From positions 1-64,000 of IMG/VR virus record IMGVR_UViG_3300023223_000669: a DNA stretch of 64,000 nucleotides; one strand, written 5' to 3'. Of this stretch, positions 31,322 to 38,164 are shown piece by piece. Source of the stretch: a virus. The notes below the pieces were generated by a model. The model saw only the letters and a program-made list of their open reading frames with translations, made no database searches and was not told the DNA's origin. How positions within the stretch are numbered: position 1 is the first letter of the stretch; each line of letters opens with the position of its first letter. The translations under genes and the position numbers were made by a program.

Positions 31322-31947
31322 GATAGAAAATTCGGGTCGTCTAGATATGTGTCAACCAGCTTGGTGAATGGAATACGATGATTCTCAAAGCCCGCGTACG
31401 TAAGCTTGTGCTCCATGTTTTCAGCAGCAGGGGTGTTTATCGAGTGGACAATAACCACGGGAGAATCGGTATAGTCGTCCTTCACCATCCACCGGACTAC
31501 TTCGCTGCCGGTGTTCGGGTCGGAAATGTCGCAGTTTTGTCCATAGAACATCGGGGGCTCGCCCCCAAGATCATGGTCGAGAAAGACTACATCGAATTTG
31601 TCTTTGGCCAAAGCTTTGATCGCGGCGTCAGCCGTGTCTACCCAATATATACTATGCTTAGGAGTCAGCTTTGCAACGAAGATCTCCATGCGTCTCGGAT
31701 CATCCTCTAGGATCAGTATGTTAAGCATTCTATCACGATCGTCATTAAAAGTGCAGCCGGTAATGGGATTGAATTGCGGGTTGTATTCCTCCATGTCCAG
31801 AAGTGCTTTGATTTTCGTTAAAGCTAGAATCTGTCCCGCATGATTGTCCCGCGTGGGTTCGTGTATTTTGCGACGATCCAAGACTACAGACTCAGCCCTT
31901 GCAAGCTCAAGCTCTATCCAGGAACGTAAAGTATTCAGGATCTCCAA
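31318..31947 (-). CDS. cREC-type receiver-like protein
   Basis: 209 residues. Residues about 75-190 match the receiver fold called cyclic-phosphate processing receiver (cREC): ILILEDDPRRMEIF, DVVFLDHDLGG, VVIVHSINTPAAENM. Such domains accompany RNA-repair and nucleotide-processing genes in phages and bacteria. TTG start 6 nt after the -10. First gene of the Nudix-HNH-NAMPT-NMNAT operon, so it may act in the same pathway. Confidence 0.8.
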   Translation of the reverse strand: MEILNTLRSWIELELARAESVVLDRRKIHEPTRDNHAGQILALTKIKALLDMEEYNPQFNPITGCTFNDDRDRMLNILILEDDPRRMEIFVAKLTPKHSIYWVDTADAAIKALAKDKFDVVFLDHDLGGEPPMFYGQNCDISDPNTGSEVVRWMVKDDYTDSPVVIVHSINTPAAENMEHKLTYAGFENHRIPFTKLVDTYLDDPNFLS

Positions 31948-31953
31948 TGTCCT

Positions 31954-31981
31954 ATTATACCACCGATTCAGGGTTTGTCAA
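31954..31981 (-). promoter_or_regulatory. sigma70-like promoter of the NAD operon
   Basis: TTGACA-N16-TATAAT; TTG start 6 nt after the -10. Confidence 0.85.
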
Positions 31982-32018
31982 GAGAAAAGGCCGGGAATCT
32001 TTTATAATCGATGTCATG

Positions 32019-32027
32019 TAGTGTATT
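32019..32027 (+). promoter_or_regulatory. TAGTGTATT motif, probable late promoter
   Basis: Then TGTGGAGG and the HNH ATG at 32048; back to back with the NAD-operon promoter. Confidence 0.65.
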
Positions 32028-32047
32028 ATTATGTGGAGGACTATCTT

Positions 32048-32629
32048 ATGAAGATTGAGCTACTCAAATGCAAGAACCCAAATATCTGCAAACACTGTGG
32101 GTCGGAATTTCCTAACTGGATTCTAGTCGATGGCGTCAGAAAGAATCTCTCGACTAGAAGCTATTGTCTAGGCTGTAAGCCTTACAGTAGTGGCAACACT
32201 AAAAGACTCTCACGATACCGCGAAATCAATGGTCACGAACAGAAACTTTGTTCTGTTTGTCAAAAATGGAAAGATGTAGAATATGCATGGTATAAAGTCA
32301 CGAGGGGTGACAAAGTATATACCAACTCACATTGTAAGGATTGCACTAATGCTCGCTCTCGGTGTCTTGCTGCTGATCTTAAGAGAAAAGCCGTCAATTA
32401 CAAAGGCGAAAAATGTTATGATTGTGGTGAGTTGTTTCCTGATTACATTTACGACTTTCATCATCGTGACCCGTCTGCTAAAGACTTCAAAGTATCAAAT
32501 CACCTAACACGAAACATGGACTGGCAAAAAGTAAAAGATGAACTGGATAAATGCGATATGCTTTGTTCCAACTGCCATAGGCACCGCCATTACGATAAGG
32601 ATAATCCTAACTACTGTCCGACTCGCTAG
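32048..32629 (+). CDS. HNH endonuclease
   Basis: 193 residues; the N-terminal NPNICKHCGSEFPN...YCLGCKPY module and HNH core (CYDCGELFPDYIYDFHHRDP; LDKCDMLCSNCHRHRH) make it the nearest relative of the 26120 gene. The frame is open far upstream, but the ATG behind GGAGG is the clear start. Confidence 0.88.
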   Translation: MKIELLKCKNPNICKHCGSEFPNWILVDGVRKNLSTRSYCLGCKPYSSGNTKRLSRYREINGHEQKLCSVCQKWKDVEYAWYKVTRGDKVYTNSHCKDCTNARSRCLAADLKRKAVNYKGEKCYDCGELFPDYIYDFHHRDPSAKDFKVSNHLTRNMDWQKVKDELDKCDMLCSNCHRHRHYDKDNPNYCPTR

Positions 32630-32834
32630 GTCGTTTTTCTTTAGGATAATCTAGCGAATGAAATCCGCTGTTACCGGGTGTGCCTCGAAAAATGATGCCG
32701 CCACCCTTACCGATAAGTCTTTTCAGTTTCAGCTTACCACAGGTGGGGCATTTCCTTCTCTTACCCTCAATGATATACTGAAAAATCTCGTGCATGCTGC
32801 CACATTCGCGGCAAAGATAGTCGTAAGTAGGCAT
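32607..32834 (-). CDS. FmdB-like zinc-ribbon protein
   Basis: 75 residues, matching the FmdB putative regulatory family: MPTYDYLCRECGSMHEIFQ, KCPTCGKL, and KRLIGKGGGIIFRG. Small DNA/RNA-associated zinc ribbon. Its tail overlaps the convergent HNH gene by 23 nt. Confidence 0.85.
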   Translation of the reverse strand: MPTYDYLCRECGSMHEIFQYIIEGKRRKCPTCGKLKLKRLIGKGGGIIFRGTPGNSGFHSLDYPKEKRPSESDSS

Positions 32835-33122
32835 TTAGTCTTTTAGTGCTTTTACAAGACCCTTAGCTCTCTCGAAATCACCATCGAATACAATGAGGAC
32901 ACGCTTAGCTCTTTGAATTTCCCGATTTCTAGTGTAGCCCATGTTGTCCCACGATTCGTGATAGTAACCACAGCCATCAGTATGATTGCGATGGCACAAT
33001 TGCTCATGTAGAAGCCCGCCAAGTTTCTGTGCATCTGTCAGGGCCTCAAACTTGGCTTTGGCCACTTTGACTGCGATCAACTTGCCTTCAAGCTCCTCGA
33101 TTTCTTTGTCGTGATCTTGCAT
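32835..33122 (-). CDS. hypothetical protein
   Basis: 95 residues: helical N-terminus (EIEELEGKLIAVKVAKAKFE), then a Cys/His segment LCHRNHTDGCGYYHESW, common in small phage proteins. Unknown. Confidence 0.68.
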   Translation of the reverse strand: MQDHDKEIEELEGKLIAVKVAKAKFEALTDAQKLGGLLHEQLCHRNHTDGCGYYHESWDNMGYTRNREIQRAKRVLIVFDGDFERAKGLVKALKD

Positions 33123-33125
33123 AGC

Positions 33126-33305
33126 TTATTGAGTCCTTGCATTTGCGATAACGAAATCGAGTACTTCGTCGTCGGTCAGGTCTTTTAGCTCAGGGATAAC
33201 GGCTCGAAACTTGGCGGCCAGAGACACTGTTGTCTCTGCGACCTCTTTAGGGGTCAATTCGATCCCCTCTTCGGCCAAGCCGTTGCGTAGTTCGCTATCT
33301 TTCAT
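33126..33305 (-). CDS. small acidic protein
   Basis: 59 residues starting MKDSELRNG, set by the ATGA overlap with the upstream peptide; a longer frame to 33356 is in conflict. DEVLDFVIANARTQ end. Unknown. Confidence 0.65.
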   Translation of the reverse strand: MKDSELRNGLAEEGIELTPKEVAETTVSLAAKFRAVIPELKDLTDDEVLDFVIANARTQ

Positions 33306-33448
33306 TTCGTGATCTGATACAAGAAAAACGGCAGTAGAAAGCCGAAGAGGAACCATCCGTGCTTCGGCACGCTGCGGACGGTTGTGTACGTTGCAGCCCG
33401 AGTAACTTCGGGGATGCGAGACATGACTATGGTTTTAAGGGTGCTCAT
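33302..33448 (-). CDS. small membrane peptide
   Basis: 48 residues: basic N-terminus and one TM segment near the C-terminus (GWFLFGFLLPFFLYQI). ATGA overlaps on both sides support it. Confidence 0.65.
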   Translation of the reverse strand: MSTLKTIVMSRIPEVTRAATYTTVRSVPKHGWFLFGFLLPFFLYQITK

Positions 33449-33642
33449 TCGCTGTAATTGGCAGGAGTGAGGGTTTTAACCTTTATCCCAAATTCATCGC
33501 CACCGGATGTCAGTGTGATTTGGGCAAGAATATCGTCACCCTTTATATAAATGTCCTTCACCGTGCCTACTTGGCCGGTTTCGAGACGGACTACGGTACC
33601 GATTGCGATACCGTCTTTGGGTTGTGCATCAAAGTCTTCCAT
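33445..33642 (-). CDS. hypothetical protein, SH3-like
   Basis: 65 residues: IGTVVRLETGQVGTVKDIYIKGDDILAQITL reads as a small beta-barrel. ATG 9 nt after the -10. Confidence 0.68.
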   Translation of the reverse strand: MEDFDAQPKDGIAIGTVVRLETGQVGTVKDIYIKGDDILAQITLTSGGDEFGIKVKTLTPANYSE

Positions 33643-33651
33643 TACGGTTAC

Positions 33652-33679
33652 AGTATACCGTCGTTTCGAGGATTGTCAA
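33652..33679 (-). promoter_or_regulatory. sigma70-like promoter
   Basis: TTGACA-N16-TATACT. Confidence 0.8.
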
Positions 33680-33686
33680 GTAAAAG

Positions 33687-33947
33687 CTATGTCTTGAGCC
33701 TTTCGCTAAGTGCGTCAAACGAGAAGGACCGTTCCACGTTCAAGAGTCCGGGTAACGTGGGAGACTCGCCGTGAGGGCCAGCACAAGCACGCGAGACCTT
33801 ACCCCATAGTTCTTGCAATTCTTCCTCTGTCTTGGCTTCCCGGCAAAGGGATGCCAGGTTCTCATCGTACCAAGCATCGATGCCTGTAAGAATTATACGG
33901 AGACGTTGTGCTAAATCAGAGATAAGGTCTAAGTTTATGTCACTCAT
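33687..33947 (-). CDS. hypothetical protein
   Basis: 86 residues, helical N-terminal half (LDLISDLAQRLRIILTGIDA). AGGAAAAG ribosome site. Unknown. Confidence 0.65.
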   Translation of the reverse strand: MSDINLDLISDLAQRLRIILTGIDAWYDENLASLCREAKTEEELQELWGKVSRACAGPHGESPTLPGLLNVERSFSFDALSERLKT

Positions 33948-33973
33948 GGGTCACTTTTCCTGCATACAAAAAC

Positions 33974-34138
33974 TCAAGGAATGTACCAGACTGGTCCGCC
34001 ATGCTTGGGATTGAAGGAATGAAGGGCCGGGAAGTTCTCTAGTAAATTCTCTAGTGTTACTAGGGCCTCGCGGACCTCCTGCTGGGTTGTCCCAGGCTTG
34101 AACACCAGGACCGTTCCAAGCTGATTTTCTAGGTCCAT
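33974..34138 (-). CDS. small hypothetical protein
   Basis: 54 residues: MDLENQLGTVLVFKPGTT, helix, then HSFNPKHGGPVWYIP. Overlaps the upstream gene's stop by 10 nt. Confidence 0.6.
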   Translation of the reverse strand: MDLENQLGTVLVFKPGTTQQEVREALVTLENLLENFPALHSFNPKHGGPVWYIP

Positions 34139-34530
34139 GATGATTCTCTAATATATCTTATCTCTACGTCCCACCCTTCGCCTTTACAGAAAGACAGTAC
34201 TTCTGCAATGCATTCCGCCTCGCCCTCATTCTCGCTGTGGAAAGAAAAGAATGTGTCCTCCCAATCCTTAAGATTGCCTTCAAAGATATCAGGAATTTCG
34301 ATTGTTAGATTGTATTCAAGTTTGGGAACAGGGGGCACGTCTATAGGCATCCAGGCGGCACCGGGGAGTTCTTCGATACGTCTGCATGTGTCCTCGCCAA
34401 TAAACCATACCCAGATCTGTTGATCGGCACCAGAATGAACGGGACCCACACGAACAGGCTTAGGAGTTCTGCCGCCAGGGCGTTGCAGCCAGTATAAGCC
34501 ATGTATGGTAGGTTTGTTTCTAGTCCACAT
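34129..34530 (-). CDS. hypothetical protein
   Basis: 133 residues from MWTRNKPTIHGLYWL (AAAGG upstream). GLYWLQRPGGR with later VWFIGEDT resembles small phage proteins of unknown function; acidic C-terminal half. Confidence 0.65.
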   Translation of the reverse strand: MWTRNKPTIHGLYWLQRPGGRTPKPVRVGPVHSGADQQIWVWFIGEDTCRRIEELPGAAWMPIDVPPVPKLEYNLTIEIPDIFEGNLKDWEDTFFSFHSENEGEAECIAEVLSFCKGEGWDVEIRYIRESSWT

Positions 34531-34546
34531 TATGATGTAATCCTTT

Positions 34547-34666
34547 TTACCATACCCAAAACAGCCATCTATGGACACGAGGGTTGGAAGGCAGCGTCAA
34601 ACGACGAGGGTACCAATGTCGCCACCAGCGGCGTTGATTAGAGTGTATCTTAATGGGCCACTTCAT
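34547..34666 (-). CDS. tryptophan/arginine-rich micropeptide
   Basis: 39 residues (MKWPIKIHSNQRRWWRHW...), with seven Trp and eight Arg. AGGAAAAG 8 nt before the ATG and placement between two small genes support translation. Composition is like membrane-active or nucleic-acid-binding peptides. Confidence 0.6.
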   Translation of the reverse strand: MKWPIKIHSNQRRWWRHWYPRRLTLPSNPRVHRWLFWVW

Positions 34667-34670
34667 CAGG

Positions 34671-34808
34671 CTACTTTTCCTGCTTATACAGCAAATACAG
34701 ACAGTCTAGCCCGATTAGCACCAGTAGCAGACTGTAAAACTCTTGCGAGTTGTCGGCAAAGTACCATGCTACCAGAAAGTCAATGCCCACGGTGAATAGG
34801 AATTTCAT
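34671..34808 (-). CDS. small membrane protein
   Basis: 45 residues with two hydrophobic stretches (FLFTVGIDFLVAWYF and FYSLLLVLIGLDCLYLLY). ATG 8 nt after the -10 at 34817. Confidence 0.68.
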   Translation of the reverse strand: MKFLFTVGIDFLVAWYFADNSQEFYSLLLVLIGLDCLYLLYKQEK

Positions 34809-34816
34809 AGTGCCAC

Positions 34817-34844
34817 AGTATACCGCCGTTAGGGCCTAAGTCAA
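34817..34844 (-). promoter_or_regulatory. sigma70-like promoter, junction-repeat type
   Basis: TTGACT-N16-TATACT inside the GAGCTTGACTTAGG junction unit. Confidence 0.8.
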
Positions 34845-34858
34845 GCTCAAAATCATCG

Positions 34859-35098
34859 CTATTTCATCAGATTACCACTAAAGATATGGTGGTCTGGATG
34901 CTGTTTCGAGAATTCGCGAGCCTCGGGGTAAGACTGGAAATCGTGAATGCAGAGTGTTCCACCAGGCCCAAGATGGGCTACCCAATACACTTTTGTTGCC
35001 AGAAGCTCACCTATGACCGCAAGCTGGTCCTGATGCTCAAGAGCAAGGATTTCGCGAGCAAGCTGTACGTGTTTGGGTTTACGTAGTACCATTTTCAA
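34859..35098 (-). CDS. hypothetical protein
   Basis: 79 residues; VQLAREILALEHQDQLAVIGEL then beta segments. Start ATG lies inside the junction repeat GAGCTTGAAAATG and overlaps the upstream gene. Confidence 0.62.
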   Translation of the reverse strand: MKMVLRKPKHVQLAREILALEHQDQLAVIGELLATKVYWVAHLGPGGTLCIHDFQSYPEAREFSKQHPDHHIFSGNLMK

Positions 35099-35228
35099 GC
35101 TCCAACCGTTGTTTTAGCAGAGCCAGGAGAACTTCAACGTCATAAGATTGTGATGGACCTGAAAAACTTGTATTGACCTCCAAAACAAGAGGAAGACCCG
35201 CAATCAGGACTGATGTTGTCACCTTCAT
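35079..35228 (-). CDS. small hypothetical protein
   Basis: 49 residues (MKVTTSVLIAG...), ending with LELENGTT, i.e. the junction repeat translated. Unknown. Confidence 0.55.
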   Translation of the reverse strand: MKVTTSVLIAGLPLVLEVNTSFSGPSQSYDVEVLLALLKQRLELENGTT

Positions 35229-35234
35229 TATGTT

Positions 35235-35423
35235 CTACTTCTTTTCAAGCTCTCTTCCAAGAGCCACAGTACCAATCATAGCAAGCCTGAGAATCTCTTC
35301 CCAAGTAGCAAGGTCTGTACTGGCATCTGCAAGATGCTCGACCAATTGGATGCGTTCGGAGGTACTACGGCAGGCCGCATATTCTAGGACGATATGACGT
35401 GCGTTTTCTTGCCATCTATTCAT
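35235..35423 (-). CDS. small hypothetical protein
   Basis: 62 residues starting MNRWQENAR; ends RELEKK (junction repeat). The start MNRWQENAR is similar to MDQWQQNAR of the 36374 protein, so these are cassette relatives. Confidence 0.62.
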   Translation of the reverse strand: MNRWQENARHIVLEYAACRSTSERIQLVEHLADASTDLATWEEILRLAMIGTVALGRELEKK

Positions 35424-35583
35424 TTTCAAGCTCCTCCTCCGGTAATACCACTAATTCTAGATGCAACTCTTCCTCGGAGAGAGAAAGAAAACCCTCCATG
35501 AGAGCAGTAACTTGATTGTCACTTGCCCAATAGGCCATGACCCAGATATGCTTGATCTGTTTGGTGGTAAGTTCCACTTTCAT
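35416..35583 (-). CDS. small hypothetical protein
   Basis: 55 residues (MKVELTTKQIKHIWVMAYW...), acidic end with EEELENE from the junction repeat. ATG 8 nt after the -10. Confidence 0.62.
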   Translation of the reverse strand: MKVELTTKQIKHIWVMAYWASDNQVTALMEGFLSLSEEELHLELVVLPEEELENE

Positions 35584-35591
35584 GATGCCAC

Positions 35592-35619
35592 AGTATACCC
35601 TCGTTAGCGGCTAAGTCAA
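35592..35619 (-). promoter_or_regulatory. sigma70-like promoter, junction-repeat type
   Basis: TTGACT-N16-TATACT; the -35 encodes the last codons (LT) of the upstream gene. Confidence 0.82.
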
Positions 35620-35964
35620 GTCCTTTTCAAGCTCCCCATTGATCCCACGTAGCAATTGAAGGGTCTCGTTAGCAATCGACATGAGGCCGCTGATCTTGGC
35701 AGGATCGGCACCACGGCGGATAAGCTCATCGCAAACCACATGCAGACTGATTAGATTGATGGCTGAGCATAAATCATAATTGCGTTTACGAAAGCGATCG
35801 TTGCGTGCAAAGGAATCGTCTTTTTCAAGCTCACTGACAGCAAAATCCCTAATAGGATAAGGATGAGTCATAAGACATACAGCGAATGCTCCGTTGGGAT
35901 AGATGGTGACGATTGTGCCGCGTTCGCCGGTTGCTTTAACTCTAATCATGTCGTGTTCTTTCAT
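35611..35964 (-). CDS. hypothetical protein, DUF4926-like N-terminus
   Basis: 117 residues: DMIRVKATGERGTIVTIYPNGAFAV is a small beta-barrel like DUF4926, followed by a helical part; ends GELEKDLT. Family link by eye only. Confidence 0.66.
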   Translation of the reverse strand: MKEHDMIRVKATGERGTIVTIYPNGAFAVCLMTHPYPIRDFAVSELEKDDSFARNDRFRKRNYDLCSAINLISLHVVCDELIRRGADPAKISGLMSIANETLQLLRGINGELEKDLT

Positions 35965-35967
35965 TAG

Positions 35968-36168
35968 TTATAAACTAGCTCCTGCGGCGTCTTGAGCGTT
36001 TTCAAGCCCTTCGTCGTCCCTACCGCGACTATAAGCCCAATCCATTTTCTGAATGACTAGATCAACGAGTTCGTCCCAGAATTCGGATGGCATCTTGCTG
36101 TAAATGTGACCGAGGGCGTTCGTGGCCTTGAGTTCGGTCTCTACAATCTCTCGCATTGAGTGCATCAT
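35968..36168 (-). CDS. small hypothetical protein
   Basis: 66 residues, helical, acidic (SEFWDELVDLVIQKMDWAYS). ATG 6 nt after the -10: leaderless. Confidence 0.65.
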   Translation of the reverse strand: MMHSMREIVETELKATNALGHIYSKMPSEFWDELVDLVIQKMDWAYSRGRDDEGLENAQDAAGASL

Positions 36169-36174
36169 GGTGTC

Positions 36175-36202
36175 ATTATATCCTCGTTAGAGCCTAAGTC
36201 AA
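36175..36202 (-). promoter_or_regulatory. sigma70-like promoter, junction-repeat type
   Basis: TTGACT-N16-TATAAT; the -35 lies in the ELEKDLT-stop codons of the gene at 36194. Confidence 0.83.
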
Positions 36203-36367
36203 GTCCTTTTCAAGCGAACGTCCCAAGTATTCCATAAGAGACAACATACTCTCTCTAGAAAGCAAAACCTTGACGCCGGGGACATCCTCGAAGGACTTGG
36301 TACACAGGCTGATGCCTCCGTCGCGAGGGTCACGTTGGACAGATAAGTAGCGGTTGATTTCCATCAT
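36194..36367 (-). CDS. small hypothetical protein, paralogue of 36374
   Basis: 57 residues: RDPRDGGISLCTK...LSRESMLSLMEYLGRSLEKDLT. The LSLMEYLG segment and the upstream strands match the neighbouring 87-residue protein (ALSLMEFLGQLL), so one arose by duplication. Confidence 0.65.
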   Translation of the reverse strand: MMEINRYLSVQRDPRDGGISLCTKSFEDVPGVKVLLSRESMLSLMEYLGRSLEKDLT

Positions 36368-36373
36368 TATGAT

Positions 36374-36637
36374 CTAATCCTTTTCAAGCTCTTTAGGGAA
36401 GCGAATAGAGGTCCAAAAACTGTTGTGATGTATTACTTGGACTCCTGTATCCTCCATTTCAAGCAATTGTCCTAAAAACTCCATAAGAGACAAAGCATTA
36501 TCTTTGGACAAGGAAAGACTGGGGCCATCGCCTGTGCTGGTCTTCACGGTAAGTATTATACGACCATCAGTAGGATCGTATGTTGCTAAAAGATCACCAT
36601 TGGTGATGCTACGTGCATTTTGTTGCCATTGATCCAT
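36374..36637 (-). CDS. hypothetical protein
   Basis: 87 residues: YDPTDGRIILTVK, LSKDNALSLMEFLGQLLEM, ends ELEKD. AAAAGGA of the junction repeat serves as the ribosome site. Confidence 0.65.
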   Translation of the reverse strand: MDQWQQNARSITNGDLLATYDPTDGRIILTVKTSTGDGPSLSLSKDNALSLMEFLGQLLEMEDTGVQVIHHNSFWTSIRFPKELEKD

Positions 36638-36643
36638 TAGAGT

Positions 36644-36820
36644 CTAATCCTTTTCAAGCACACGCCTAGCAAAACACTTACTACCCCTACAAGGAACATT
36701 ACGACGATCCTTATGAGAGAACATGCGAGGGAGCCCGTAGCCACCTTGGCTCCAATAGGCTTTAAGCGTACGGTCACAGTATGAGCATTGTGCCAGTGTA
36801 TAGGATTTAGTCTGTGTCAT
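36644..36820 (-). CDS. small zinc-finger-like protein
   Basis: 58 residues starting MTQTKSYTLAQC: QCSYCDRTLKAYW...VPCRGSKCFARR gives a C-x2-C/C-x4-C site. The ATG lies in the end of the upstream gene. Ends VLEKD. Confidence 0.65.
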   Translation of the reverse strand: MTQTKSYTLAQCSYCDRTLKAYWSQGGYGLPRMFSHKDRRNVPCRGSKCFARRVLEKD

Positions 36821-37103
36821 TTTTAAGATTAGTTTTACAGAAGGCCCAAGAGGATCCGTCGCGTTGATTATGAGAGATCTTAATGTCCCAACCAGCAGCC
36901 TCAAAAGCCTCCTTGAGCATCATGACTACCTTTTGGTGCTTGGGTGGAGCACTTATATAAACGGGATTTAAGCGACCAGTATACCATTCTTTTTGAAGTA
37001 CAGCGTTGATCTTTTCTGTATACTTTTTATACTCTGCCTCAATTGTAGCATTTTGTAGCTTGGCGGCTTCCTCGGGTGTTATAGGTTTTATATTCTCATT
37101 CAT
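36807..37103 (-). CDS. hypothetical protein
   Basis: 98 residues: helical N-terminus, then KVVMMLKEAFEAAGWDIKI, as in small phage proteins of unknown role. ATG 6 nt after the -10: leaderless. Confidence 0.68.
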   Translation of the reverse strand: MNENIKPITPEEAAKLQNATIEAEYKKYTEKINAVLQKEWYTGRLNPVYISAPPKHQKVVMMLKEAFEAAGWDIKISHNQRDGSSWAFCKTNLKNDTD

Positions 37104-37109
37104 GGTCTT

Positions 37110-37137
37110 ATTATACCACCATTAGAGTCTAAGTCAA
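37110..37137 (-). promoter_or_regulatory. sigma70-like promoter, junction-repeat type
   Basis: TTGACT-N16-TATAAT overlapping the ELEKDLT end of the gene at 37129. Confidence 0.83.
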
Positions 37138-37344
37138 GTCCTTTTCAAGCTCCTCTCCAAGTGATACCAAAACAATACCAGATGAATGGAAGAAAGAACC
37201 GTGTGAGTGAATGAGACAATACATGAAGCACCATTGGTTGAGGGATGGATCATACCATAGCTCTGCGTGTATTAGCTCATAATAGGCTGTATCCACGTTG
37301 CTCCGCGTCTCCTGGGTGTAAGATATAGGTAACGGCGTACACAC
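37129..37344 (-). CDS. hypothetical protein
   Basis: 71 residues from GTG; YYELIHAELWYDPSLNQWCFMY and a LGEELEKDLT end. Start less certain. Confidence 0.55.
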   Translation of the reverse strand: MCTPLPISYTQETRSNVDTAYYELIHAELWYDPSLNQWCFMYCLIHSHGSFFHSSGIVLVSLGEELEKDLT

Positions 37345-37376
37345 ACTCTCTAGTAGCCTTTATGTATAGCCCCCTC

Positions 37377-37586
37377 CTAGGTCACCAGGGCCGCTGCGAT
37401 AGTGACTAACGCCCCAATCAGGAGCAGCCAGGCCATGCAGTAACACGCCCATCCTAGTCCTTCTCTTACTGTAATTTTGCTTGAAATAGGCTTACAGCCA
37501 CAGTCGCCCCACAGGACCCTAGCCGCAGCCACAGGTCCGCTCATGTGCGTGAAGCATTTAGCACATATCTCCATTATGTCTTTCAT
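37377..37586 (-). CDS. Cys-rich membrane protein
   Basis: 69 residues: CAKCF and CGCK pairs in the N-terminal half, then a TM segment (CYCMAWLLLIGALVTIAAALV). Start set by ATGA overlap with the upstream peptide; the open frame upstream to 37847 is discarded. Confidence 0.65.
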   Translation of the reverse strand: MKDIMEICAKCFTHMSGPVAAARVLWGDCGCKPISSKITVREGLGWACYCMAWLLLIGALVTIAAALVT

Positions 37587-37681
37587 AATTTTAAGCATAC
37601 AATCATCACAACACCAACAGTAAACGCTACAGTCAATAGCGTCATGATGACGATCAAGTTTTCTCTTTGCTGCTTGGTCAT
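37583..37681 (-). CDS. 32-residue membrane peptide
   Basis: MTKQQRENL followed by one TM helix to the end (IVIMTLLTVAFTVGVVMIV). ATG 8 nt after the -10; ATGA-coupled to the next gene. Confidence 0.6.
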   Translation of the reverse strand: MTKQQRENLIVIMTLLTVAFTVGVVMIVCLKL

Positions 37682-37689
37682 GGTGATCC

Positions 37690-37717
37690 ACTATACCACA
37701 TAAGTAGGCGAAGTCAA
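37690..37717 (-). promoter_or_regulatory. sigma70-like promoter, divergent
   Basis: TTGACT-N16-TATAGT; divergent from the plus promoter at 37728, so this is the switch from the left to the right block. Confidence 0.8.
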
Positions 37718-37727
37718 GGGAATTCGC

Positions 37728-37756
37728 TTGACAGCGGGATGGTTTTGGTGTATTAT
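37728..37756 (+). promoter_or_regulatory. sigma70-like promoter
   Basis: TTGACA-N17-TATTAT, ATG 5 nt after the -10. Confidence 0.75.
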
Positions 37757-37761
37757 GTGTA

Positions 37762-37965
37762 ATGAGACAAGAGGATAGTCCTGGCGAGGGCTTGAAAAGG
37801 ACAATTGTGAAGGTTTGTGGCAGCAGACTGGCCGATATCGGCCGCACGAGCGTTTTTCCTCGTATTACCTTGACATTGGGCGTTTTTGAGCGTATAATGA
37901 GGTATGCAAAAATTCATCACATACGACGATGGGAACGAGATTCTCGTGACTACTCCCGAAGCTGA
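37762..37965 (+). CDS. possible small basic protein or sRNA
   Basis: 67 residues, Arg-rich, placed at the leaderless distance from its promoter. It contains a plus-strand copy of the junction repeat (GCTTGAAAAGGAC) and a palindrome GGCCGATATCGGCC followed by a T-run, so the transcript could instead be a terminated sRNA of about 100 nt. It overlaps the next gene. Confidence 0.4.
   Translation: MRQEDSPGEGLKRTIVKVCGSRLADIGRTSVFPRITLTLGVFERIMRYAKIHHIRRWERDSRDYSRS
37870..37898 (+). promoter_or_regulatory. sigma70-like promoter
   Basis: TTGACA-N17-TATAAT, ATG 5 nt after the -10. Confidence 0.83.
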
Positions 37966-38083
37966 AGCAGAGGCCATTCGTCTCTATTTCATTGAAGGTG
38001 GTCGCCTCCTCGATGATTTCGATCGTGAGGAACGTACTACTGAGGCGATTTGTATTACATTCATGAGCAAGGTAGGGTACTAA
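37904..38083 (+). CDS. small acidic protein
   Basis: 59 residues, MQKFITYDDGNEILVTTPEA..., leaderless start. Unknown function. Confidence 0.7.
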   Translation: MQKFITYDDGNEILVTTPEAEAEAIRLYFIEGGRLLDDFDREERTTEAICITFMSKVGY

Positions 38084-38087
38084 TTGA

Positions 38088-38164
38088 CGCAGGGTGGAGC
38101 AGCAAGGCAGCTCGTCAGCTTCATAAGCTGAAGGTCGTGGGTTCGAATCCCACTCCTGCTACCA
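38088..38164 (+). tRNA. initiator-type tRNA-fMet(CAU)
   Basis: 77 nt, the same length and D-arm sequence as E. coli tRNA-fMet (GGAGCAGC...GCTCGTC), position 1-72 unpaired (C-U), anticodon loop TTCATAA, T loop TTCGAAT, CCA encoded. The anticodon stem is TCAGC/GCTGA, so the three consecutive G-C pairs normal for initiators are absent. Confidence 0.88.
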
